From Pseudomonadota bacterium (GTDB taxonomy: Bacteria; Pseudomonadota; Gammaproteobacteria; Steroidobacterales; Steroidobacteraceae), in contig JAPTUI010000625.1 of assembly GCA_028067895.1 (NCBI GenBank), positions 1 through 5,159 on the forward strand: a stretch of DNA of 5,159 nucleotides. The letters run 5' to 3'. The notes under the pieces were generated by a model. That model was not told where the DNA came from. It saw nothing but the letters and a program-made list of their open reading frames with translations, and ran no database searches. Both the position numbers and the translations under genes were made by a program. Shown here piece by piece: positions 1-5,159 of the stretch (positions are counted from its first letter, which is position 1; every line of letters begins with the position of its first letter).

Positions 1-2
1 CT

Positions 3-83
3 CAGGCTGAAACTCCTGACTTCGATGCTACATCAGATTTGAACGGAACACGATCAACTTTTACCCACTCGTTTCCACGATGA
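3..83 (+). CDS. Possible 3' end of an upstream gene entering from the left edge
   Basis: Reading from base 3, the + strand stays open for 26 codons and ends at TGA (81-83). The peptide begins QAETPDFDATSD and ends THSFPR. Of the other two + frames, one stops within 10 bases and the other at 40-42, so this is the longest reading that could continue from outside the window. It lies on the same strand as the two glycosyltransferases, 40 bases upstream of the first, so it could be the tail of a preceding gene in the same operon. The fragment is too short and too low in complexity to assign a family. An open stretch of this length arises easily by chance, and bases 1-123 may simply be non-coding leader. 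Confidence 0.25.
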   Translation, partial: QAETPDFDATSDLNGTRSTFTHSFPR

Positions 84-109
84 TCCGCTTTTCGACAGCT
101 CCTATATAC

Positions 110-113
110 AGGT
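110..113 (+). promoter_or_regulatory. Weak ribosome binding site for the GT4 gene
   Basis: AGGT lies 10 bases before the ATG at 124. It is the only purine-rich match near that start. The spacing is slightly long, so translation is probably moderate. Confidence 0.4.
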
Positions 114-123
114 AATTGACTCC

Positions 124-1374
124 ATGAGTACGCTAGACAGTCCGGTGCTAAACGTACGTAAGACGCGGGGACGGATATTATTTATCACCCCCCATATACG
201 TTGGCCGCTGACCTCCGGCGGTTGTATAAGAAAATGGAACGTCTTACAAGGCCTTTTGAGTGTCGGTCATGTCGATGTACTTGCATGTGGATGTGACGAC
301 CCTGTCGCACCTGAGGGACAGTACGAGAACTGCGAAACAGTGATGGCGCTGTCGGCCGCATATTTCAATACGACTGCCGAACAGAAAACTCAGTATGAAA
401 CTACCCTCGGGCGACTGAGGCTTGTCGTTATGAATCACGCACCCTTCACAGTAATTTGGGGTAATGCAGATGAGGCACGGAGAGCCGCACAAGCATTGGT
501 ATCCTGGAACGATTATTCTTTGATATGGATTGAGACGCTCAAAGTAGGCACAATATTAGAGGTACCAATTTTTGCTCGGAGCGTCCCCACAATCCTTGAC
601 GGAGACGATTTCGACTGGATGCGCGACTGGGGTTTGTTACGCAGCACCCCGTCGTATGGAGCTAAGATTCTAGATTATGTCGATATCGTCAAGACTTGGT
701 TTTGGGAACGCACGTGCTGGCATCATTATTCTTACGTCGTACGCTGTTCTCTTGAGGACATGATCCGTCAAGGTGGCACTAATGTCGCTGTCATTGCCAA
801 TGGAACCGATTGCCCAGCGAACATTTTCAGAAGCCCAGAATACCGAGTCCTTTTCGTCGGAAATCTCAATTACCCACCGAATAGACTCGGCGTCGAGTGG
901 TTTTTGGTTAAGGTCTGGCCTTTTGTGCGGCAGGAGGTTCCCACCGCCTGTTTGGATATCGCTGGAATTGGACCATCAGAACGCATTCAATCAGCGAACG
1001 GCAGCACAGGGGTTACTGTCCATGGGTTTGTAGATGATCTGAATGCCCTGTATCAGCGTGCGTCATTGAGCATTGTCCCGCTTCATGCGGGAGGGGGGAC
1101 GCGCTTAAAAATTCTTGAATCTCTGTCGAGAGCAGTCCCAGTCGTCTCGACAGAGATAGGCGCCTATGGAATTCCGCTTCATGAATCTCACGGCATAATT
1201 CGCGTAAACGATGCAGAGAAGTTTGCCGAAGCGTGCATTACACTCCTGCGTGACCCCAATCACAATCTCCAGCAATCCGCGAAGGCCGGACGAGAGTTTG
1301 TACGGGATCATTTCGACTGGAAATCCGTCCGCGAGGCAGTCGCTACTTTAGCCGGAAAATTCTGCAACCCTTGA
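124..1374 (+). CDS. Glycosyltransferase, GT4-like (GT-B fold), probably EPS repeat-unit synthesis
   Basis: This is a 416-residue cytoplasmic or membrane-peripheral glycosyltransferase with no signal peptide or clear membrane helix. It probably moves a sugar from a nucleotide donor to a growing lipid-linked EPS unit; donor and acceptor cannot be read from sequence. The N-terminal Rossmann half begins at RILFITPHIRWPLTSGG (residues 17-33). The link to the second half carries the NGTD turn (226-229), where GT4 enzymes usually have an NGVD-like motif. The C-terminal donor half opens with FVGNLNYPPN (244-253), continues through HGFVDDLNALYQRA (300-313), and reaches the nucleotide-sugar site GGGTRLKILES (323-333), followed by PVVSTEIGAYG (339-349). 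Within that site the first Glu of the classic E-x7-E motif is Gly (324) and only E332 is kept, as in other GGGTRLKILE-type members. The ATG at 124 lies 10 bases after a modest AGGT (110-113), and the fold starts soon after it. Its stop overlaps the next gene. Base composition is lower in G+C than the - strand genes. The family call is firm; the precise role is inferred. Confidence 0.9.
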   Translation: MSTLDSPVLNVRKTRGRILFITPHIRWPLTSGGCIRKWNVLQGLLSVGHVDVLACGCDDPVAPEGQYENCETVMALSAAYFNTTAEQKTQYETTLGRLRLVVMNHAPFTVIWGNADEARRAAQALVSWNDYSLIWIETLKVGTILEVPIFARSVPTILDGDDFDWMRDWGLLRSTPSYGAKILDYVDIVKTWFWERTCWHHYSYVVRCSLEDMIRQGGTNVAVIANGTDCPANIFRSPEYRVLFVGNLNYPPNRLGVEWFLVKVWPFVRQEVPTACLDIAGIGPSERIQSANGSTGVTVHGFVDDLNALYQRASLSIVPLHAGGGTRLKILESLSRAVPVVSTEIGAYGIPLHESHGIIRVNDAEKFAEACITLLRDPNHNLQQSAKAGREFVRDHFDWKSVREAVATLAGKFCNP

Positions 1375-2375
1375 GACTGCGCAGCATCGGTGCTACTGTG
1401 ATAATAGAAACTTCAAGCGAACGCTTAACAGTTAGCGTCGTCATACCGTGCCACAATTCCACTTCCTTTGTTGGTGACGCAATCGAAAGCGCGCTCGAAC
1501 AAACGATCGCGCCACATGAGATTCTTGTAATCGATGATGGCTCCTCGGATCACCCGGAAGAAGTATTTTCCCGTTATGACGGGCGTATCCGAATCATCAC
1601 GCAGAAAAACGCAGGTGTTTCGGCAGCGCGTAATCGTGGAATTCGTGAGGCAACCGGAGAATTGATCGCATTTCTCGATGCTGATGATCGATGGTTGCCT
1701 CATAAGCTTGCCAGACAACTCGAGTATCTCTCTGCGCATCCTGACGTAGCTCTCGTGCACACGGACCTTCTGACCTGGATTTCCGCGAGCGGAGAAAAGA
1801 CTTATGTCCCAAAAGGACGCGAGCGGTTTCAAGGAAAATGTTATGAAAAATTTTTCTTTGAGTGCCGCGTTTTAACGTCAACAGTCCTGGTCCGAAAAAC
1901 ATGTTTGGAAGACGTTGGTCTATTTGACGATAAAATCAACACAGCGGAAGATTTAGATCTATGGCTACGCCTTGCGCGCCGCTGGTCATTCGGGTTTATT
2001 AGTGAACCGTTGGTGCTTTATCGGAAGCATGATTCGAATGTCAGTAAAGATGCAAAAAAAATGGCGGTGGGTCACGCATACGTATATGCAAAAGCTTTGC
2101 GTGAGGATCCGACATTGAATCGCACTGTAGGAGCAGTGCATATGCGAATGGCGATTTCCAGATACATGTTTGACGCCGGATATTGGCACTACGCCGAAGG
2201 CAGCATGGTGGAGGCCAGAAACTATTTTTTTTCCGCGCTTAAACTCCACGCGAAAAGCGCGGACACCTGGACATTTCTGCTCGCCACCATGCTCCCTGAT
2301 GGGGCTCGAAAAGTGGCTGTTCGTGGCGCAAAGTTATTAAAAAAACTCAACCATAAGAAATTCGTAGGCGCATGA
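1371..2375 (+). CDS. Glycosyltransferase family 2 (GT-A fold) with helical C-terminal extension
   Basis: This is a 334-residue inverting-type family 2 glycosyltransferase, probably adding one sugar to the EPS repeat unit at the cytoplasmic face. The GT-A domain starts at TVSVVIPCHNS (20-30) and carries the nucleotide-binding DDGSSD (55-60). It then has NAGVSAARNRG (80-90) and the metal-binding DADD (103-106). The likely catalytic base lies in AEDLDLW (192-198), followed by YRKHDSNVS (217-225). Residues from about 235 to the end are helical; GSMVEARNYFFSALKLH (277-293) resembles a single TPR-type helix pair, a common tail in GT2 enzymes of polysaccharide loci. The start is uncertain. TTG at 1371 overlaps the previous stop as TTGA, suggesting translational coupling, while GTG at 1398 would remove nine non-conserved residues. 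Neither has a strong ribosome binding site. The gene shares the moderate G+C of the GT4 gene and differs from the opposing genes. Sugar specificity cannot be judged. Confidence 0.92.
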   Translation: MRLRSIGATVIIETSSERLTVSVVIPCHNSTSFVGDAIESALEQTIAPHEILVIDDGSSDHPEEVFSRYDGRIRIITQKNAGVSAARNRGIREATGELIAFLDADDRWLPHKLARQLEYLSAHPDVALVHTDLLTWISASGEKTYVPKGRERFQGKCYEKFFFECRVLTSTVLVRKTCLEDVGLFDDKINTAEDLDLWLRLARRWSFGFISEPLVLYRKHDSNVSKDAKKMAVGHAYVYAKALREDPTLNRTVGAVHMRMAISRYMFDAGYWHYAEGSMVEARNYFFSALKLHAKSADTWTFLLATMLPDGARKVAVRGAKLLKKLNHKKFVGA

Positions 2376-2480
2376 AATCGCCGAGTGACAAACGCCTTTG
2401 AACTCTCTGTGCAGTCGTGCAAGTTACAGGTTCCGTGAAGCCAAGAGCATCCGACTCGTTGCCGTGCATGATAGCCCGCA
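2376..2480. other. Convergent intergenic gap between the glycosyltransferase block and the XrtA core
   Basis: These 105 bases separate two convergent stop codons: TGA at 2373-2375 on the + strand and TAA at 2483-2481 on the - strand. I see no gene, tRNA or direct repeat. Two small inverted repeats are present: AGGCG/CGCCT (2366-2370 with 2393-2397), and TGCCGT/ACGGCA (2460-2465 with 2483-2488) followed by a loosely T-rich GATTCTTT. Neither is a convincing intrinsic terminator. The base composition changes at about the right edge of this gap. Confidence 0.6.
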
Positions 2481-3509
2481 TTACGGCAGATTCTTTATAA
2501 GATGCGGTCCGATCAGGTTGGCACACCACAGCGGCATCCTGCGCCAGGCGGCCGCGGCTCGGGCATATTTGGGGTTCGATGCGTTTAGTTTTGGCACCGG
2601 CGCACCCGTTGGCAGCCAGTAGTGCCAATGCAGCTGGTGCGGTGTGGCACCCCACTGTGCCTTGAACCGGTAGGTGCCGCTGTCCTGCGTCGAGCGGCCG
2701 AAATCGAAAGCTTTGGCTCCAGCTTCGATCGAGTGGGTGAGCAGCTCCCAGTACATGCGCATGTTTACCGAGTGATTCTTGGCTTCGGGGCTGGCCACGG
2801 CCCAGGGCACTTCCATGGTGGTACCGTGATTGACCAGGAAAGCCACCGCGTGCGCCCTGCCCTTCATCTTCACGACGAGGAGCTCGGCGACGCTGCTCAA
2901 GGCATCGTAGGCAACCTCGAAGAACCGGCGCGGATACACCGGAGTTCCAAGCGCGTGCATGGCCGGGGCGAAGACCTGATAGAAGTCCGGGATCAGCGCT
3001 TTGCCACCCCAGATCATCTCGAGGTTTTCCCGCTCCCCGCGCCGGATCTGGGACCGGAGCTTGGCACCGAGCTGTCGAGCCAGCGCATCGCTCGCGGATG
3101 GCAGCGTGAGAATCATTGAGACCTTATCCAGGCGCTCCGCGAGCGCTAGTTCCGGCATTGGTCTCGTGTGCCGCAATTCGACATGATCGTAGTGGCGCGC
3201 CTTCGCCGCCTCGGCCGCCCGGGCGGCCAGCGCCGCGGCGATGACGCCGTCATCGGCCAAAATTCCCCCATAGGTGACGAACGGCAGCGACACGAGAAAG
3301 CGGCCGAACAGCCGACTCGACTGCGCCACGAGCGGTAGGACGCCGACGATGGTGGAGTTCTCGTAGGCGGTGATGAACAGAGTGGTGAGACCGAAGGCGT
3401 TCTGCCCGATCATCACCGCCTGCGATCGGTGATACGCCGTGGCCTCGGGATGTCGCGCGACGTACTCGTCCCAACCCGCCGGCGCGCTTGCCGCGGCTTC
3501 GATACGCAT
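2481..3509 (-). CDS. FemAB family protein, XrtA/PEP-CTERM system-associated (GNAT-type)
   Basis: This 342-residue soluble protein belongs to the FemAB/GNAT-like group tied to exosortase A EPS loci. FemAB relatives transfer aminoacyl groups to peptidoglycan precursors. In XrtA loci the acceptor is not established, and modification of the polysaccharide or the envelope is the usual guess. Supporting motifs are KLRSQIRRGERE (150-161), GTPVYPRRFF (188-197), and the C-terminal signatures FDFGRST (268-274) and GTYRFKAQWG (278-287). A much longer reading extends upstream to 3707, but its first 66 residues lie inside the preceding gene in another frame and look like shadow sequence. I therefore start at the ATG 3509-3507, which has AGGA 8 bases upstream and gives the usual family length. 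The gene begins 10 bases after the outer-membrane protein stop, so the two are almost certainly co-transcribed. The last few codons, encoding IKNLP, are more A+T-rich than the rest. Family call strong; substrate unknown. Confidence 0.92.
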   Translation of the reverse strand: MRIEAAASAPAGWDEYVARHPEATAYHRSQAVMIGQNAFGLTTLFITAYENSTIVGVLPLVAQSSRLFGRFLVSLPFVTYGGILADDGVIAAALAARAAEAAKARHYDHVELRHTRPMPELALAERLDKVSMILTLPSASDALARQLGAKLRSQIRRGERENLEMIWGGKALIPDFYQVFAPAMHALGTPVYPRRFFEVAYDALSSVAELLVVKMKGRAHAVAFLVNHGTTMEVPWAVASPEAKNHSVNMRMYWELLTHSIEAGAKAFDFGRSTQDSGTYRFKAQWGATPHQLHWHYWLPTGAPVPKLNASNPKYARAAAAWRRMPLWCANLIGPHLIKNLP

Positions 3510-3517
3510 CGGCGTCG

Positions 3518-3521
3518 TCCT
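3518..3521 (-). promoter_or_regulatory. Ribosome binding site that sets the FemAB start
   Basis: AGGA on the - strand overlaps the TAG stop (3522-3520) of the outer-membrane protein gene and sits 8 bases before the ATG at 3509. The overlap suggests translational coupling and supports the short start over the in-frame ATG at 3707. Confidence 0.65.
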
Positions 3522-4929
3522 ACGGTCCCCCAGGCAGGCCCAAACCGCCCATGCCGAGCCCGGCACCACCCGAATTGGCGGGTCCGAGCAGATCGTAGGT
3601 GAAGTACACCCCGACCTCGTCGTCATGATACGAGGCGGCATTGAACCCCGACGCTCCGGGCGAGCCACTCTGCTGGGATCGGCGGATGTAAAATCCAAAC
3701 GTCGCACGCGCCAACTGCTTAGACAGAGTCAGCATGGCGGTAATGCGATGCGTGTGCGCATGGTAGTGACTGTAATCCTCATAGGTACCGTAGACTTGCA
3801 GCTGAATGGACAGAGTCGGCTGCAGCTTGCGGCCCACGCTGAGGTCCGCGGTCGCATCGCGGTTATCATACTGCGACTGCTGCGTGTAGAGATCCTCCTG
3901 GTAGATACCGCTCAGCGTGACGGTCGTCAGTCCCCGGTCGTAGTTCGCTCCGGCGGTCACCTCGCGCTCCTTGAACGGGGATGAGGTGATGAACCCCGGG
4001 CCCTGCGGTACGCCGCCCTCGGCGCTCAGCAGCGCGGTCGGCGACTGCATCGATCCGCCGAAGCTCGAATAGTCGCTCAAGGCGCCGACGAATATGGTGG
4101 TGAAGGGCGAGATGCTGCGGCTCAGCTGCACGTTGTAGTAGGGCGCGCCCTGCTGCTGGCCGGCGTCATCGATGATGTTGTAGCCTGCGCCAAGGGTCAC
4201 GTTGGTGCGGACATATTGACCCTGGAATTCGATCTCGGCCTGCTTGATGTAATAGGGGGCGCCACGCCCGGGGCTGTCGAGGAACGCCTGGGGATCGAGA
4301 TAAGCGGTGCGCGCATCGCTCGCCTGCAGCGAGATACTGGTTGAGCCTGCGAGCTTGTGGGTGAACTGCGCGCCGCCCTCATAGGTCTGCGCGCTGTAGG
4401 GCGAGCTCTGATAATCACTGCGCCCGTACAGACCGTAAACCGTCAATCGGTTCCTGAGCCCGAAATTCAGGTTCAGGTACGGCCCGGTGGTGAGCTGATT
4501 GACCGTCTGCAAATTGGTCGGCGTGGGTGCGGCAAGAGGATCGACCATGCCCTCCCCGAAGCTGTCGCTGAGCAGCCACTGCAGCGGATCGGACGGCGTG
4601 CCCCAGATCGCATCCCCCTTGAAATTGCCGTAGAAACTGCCGCTGAACGAATTGCGCAGGTACTGCAGGCGCTCGAGGTCACCGAGCAGATTGATGCTGA
4701 GGGTCCCCTGCCGCGAGTAGTCGGTATCGAAGCCCACCGTGCCGATGGCATCGCTGCGCCGGTTGCCCGCGGTGAGCAGCGCATTGTCGGTGTAGGCGAG
4801 ACCGGCCAGGAAATCGACATATCCGGTCGAGGTCGGGCCGCTGCCGGTGGCCCCGGGCAGCTGCGCGAGAGCGATCGCCGGGACGCTCATCAGCGCGAGA
4901 ACCAGCAAGATACGGGCGGTGACGTTCAT
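3520..4929 (-). CDS. Outer-membrane beta-barrel protein, XrtA/PEP-CTERM system-associated (TIGR03016-like)
   Basis: This 469-residue exported protein is predicted to form an outer-membrane barrel that serves EPS export or surface organisation; its exact role in XrtA loci is not established. Residues 1-22 form a signal peptide: a short charged start, a hydrophobic core (ILLVLALMSVPAIA) and an ALA cleavage site before Q23. The mature part is a run of amphipathic beta strands with alternating aromatic and small residues, such as YLNLNFGLRNRLTVYGLYG (151-169) and SIQLQVYGTYEDY (374-386). DEVGVYFTYDL (437-447) is the likely last strand. I judge it nearest the PEP-CTERM-associated outer-membrane family, with EpsL-type proteins as the alternative. 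Two oddities are a four-histidine ladder HYHAHTH (388-394) and a Gly-rich tail after the last strand (453-469). The ATG at 4929 has a weak GGA 9 bases upstream. The gene follows the autokinase and sits 10 bases before femAB, so all three are likely one operon. Confidence 0.85.
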   Translation of the reverse strand: MNVTARILLVLALMSVPAIALAQLPGATGSGPTSTGYVDFLAGLAYTDNALLTAGNRRSDAIGTVGFDTDYSRQGTLSINLLGDLERLQYLRNSFSGSFYGNFKGDAIWGTPSDPLQWLLSDSFGEGMVDPLAAPTPTNLQTVNQLTTGPYLNLNFGLRNRLTVYGLYGRSDYQSSPYSAQTYEGGAQFTHKLAGSTSISLQASDARTAYLDPQAFLDSPGRGAPYYIKQAEIEFQGQYVRTNVTLGAGYNIIDDAGQQQGAPYYNVQLSRSISPFTTIFVGALSDYSSFGGSMQSPTALLSAEGGVPQGPGFITSSPFKEREVTAGANYDRGLTTVTLSGIYQEDLYTQQSQYDNRDATADLSVGRKLQPTLSIQLQVYGTYEDYSHYHAHTHRITAMLTLSKQLARATFGFYIRRSQQSGSPGASGFNAASYHDDEVGVYFTYDLLGPANSGGAGLGMGGLGLPGGP

Positions 4930-5004
4930 TATTCTGATTCCGTGCTCGTGATGGCGCCGCGACGACCCGTCCCGGTGCGCCGCTCCCCGGTACTGTGCTT
5001 GCGC
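4930..5004. other. Short intergenic spacer in the XrtA operon
   Basis: These 75 bases lie between the autokinase stop and the outer-membrane protein start, both on the - strand. The spacer is G+C-rich and holds a weak GGA 9 bases before the downstream ATG. A 5-base inverted repeat (GGCGC at 4953-4957, GCGCC at 4977-4981) spans 19 bases and has no T-run, so I do not call a terminator. Read-through from the kinase gene is the simplest reading. Confidence 0.5.
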
Positions 5005-5159
5005 TCAGGCGCTCTCGCCTCCGCGCGGGCGCTCCTGACCGTAGCCGTAATAGTAATATGCCGAGTCGGCCGTGCGCACGCTCTGGTTGAGCACCAGGGA
5101 GACGGAGTTGTGGCCCTCGATCACTTTGAGGGCATCGAGCAGCACCGGCTGCGGGGTGG
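5005..5159 (-). CDS. XrtA-associated tyrosine autokinase (BY-kinase), C-terminal fragment
   Basis: Only the last 50 codons are in the window; the gene runs off the right edge and stops at TGA (5007-5005). The peptide runs from TPQPVLLDALKVIEGH through VSLVLNQSVRTADS to the tyrosine cluster AYYYYGYGQE, encoded at about 5032-5061. This matches the end of bacterial tyrosine kinases of the Wzc/CpsD ATPase type. There, the final helix and strand of the P-loop ATPase fold (here ending near LVLNQ) are followed by a flexible Tyr-rich tail that is autophosphorylated in trans. In EPS systems the kinase works with a membrane chain-length determinant, and cycles of phosphorylation control polymer length. 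Walker A and B motifs lie outside the window and cannot be checked. The next gene on the same strand is the outer-membrane protein, the usual partner in XrtA loci. BY-kinase identity is well supported by the tail and context, although the visible part is short. Confidence 0.82.
   Translation of the reverse strand, partial: TPQPVLLDALKVIEGHNSVSLVLNQSVRTADSAYYYYGYGQERPRGGESA

Noticed and set aside
80..110. TATATA (103-108) as the -10 box of a promoter for the glycosyltransferases
   Set aside because: No acceptable -35 element sits 16-18 bases upstream, and transcription would begin almost at the ribosome binding site. A single A+T-rich hexamer is not enough.
1425..1832. 135-codon open reading frame on the - strand opposite the GT2 gene
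   Set aside because: It overlaps the conserved GT-A domain, including DDGSSD and DADD, and its product resembles no family I know.
2460..2488. Inverted repeat TGCCGT/ACGGCA followed by GATTCTTT as a terminator for the glycosyltransferase pair
   Set aside because: The perfect stem is only 6 base pairs with a 17-base loop, and the following T-run is broken. It also overlaps the femAB stop codon. It is too weak to call.
2622..3119. 165-codon open reading frame on the + strand opposite femAB
   Set aside because: It is an antisense shadow of a conserved gene with no recognisable motif and no ribosome binding site I would trust.
3510..3707. N-terminal extension of the FemAB reading frame up to an ATG at 3707
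   Set aside because: It lies wholly over the 3' end of the outer-membrane protein gene in another frame, its residues are unlike the family, and the ATG at 3509 has a well-placed AGGA and gives a normal length.
3439..3984. 181-codon open reading frame on the + strand opposite the outer-membrane protein and FemAB genes
   Set aside because: It is antisense to two well-supported genes, and long antisense frames are expected in G+C-rich coding DNA. The Arg-, Gly- and Val-rich product shows no domain.
4953..4981. GGCGC/GCGCC inverted repeat between the kinase and outer-membrane protein genes as a terminator
   Set aside because: It is a five-base stem with a 19-base loop and no T-run in G+C-rich DNA, and could easily be chance.

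Overview
This window looks like part of an exopolysaccharide (EPS) locus of the exosortase A (XrtA/PEP-CTERM) type. Such loci occur in high-G+C Gram-negative bacteria, mostly Beta- and Gammaproteobacteria. The assignment rests on three leftward genes: the C-terminus of a tyrosine autokinase, an outer-membrane beta-barrel protein with a signal peptide, and a FemAB/GNAT-type protein carrying the FDFGRST and GTYRFKAQWG signatures of the XrtA-associated FemAB family. The beta-barrel shows a Gram-negative envelope. I cannot name the species.

Layout. Bases 1-123 are a short leader that may hold the last 26 codons of a gene entering from the left. Bases 124-2375 (+ strand) carry two glycosyltransferases that overlap by 4 bp: a GT4-like, GT-B fold enzyme, then a GT2, GT-A fold enzyme with a helical C-terminal extension. 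Bases 2376-2480 are a short convergent intergenic gap with no convincing terminator. Bases 2481-5159 (- strand) read, in transcription order from right to left: tyrosine autokinase (3' end only, 5159-5005), 75 bp gap, outer-membrane protein (4929-3520), 10 bp gap, FemAB protein (3509-2481).

How the genes may work together (inference from families). The two glycosyltransferases would add sugars to a lipid-linked repeat unit. The autokinase would control polymerisation and chain length through phosphorylation of its C-terminal tyrosine cluster. The outer-membrane barrel would take part in export or surface retention. The FemAB protein would perform an aminoacyl- or acyl-transfer that modifies the polysaccharide or the envelope; its substrate is unknown.

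The clearest structural feature is a change in base composition where the two convergent gene sets meet. The + strand glycosyltransferases are close to 50% G+C by spot counts and use many ATA, TTA and AGA codons. The - strand genes are markedly richer, roughly 60-70% by spot counts. This fits a variable, probably transferred, glycosyltransferase block beside a conserved XrtA core. The core also looks contracted: the outer-membrane protein and FemAB genes are adjacent, whereas in many XrtA loci, as I recall them, an ATPase and a polysaccharide deacetylase lie between them. I see no RNA gene, CRISPR array, insertion sequence or wholly new system here.
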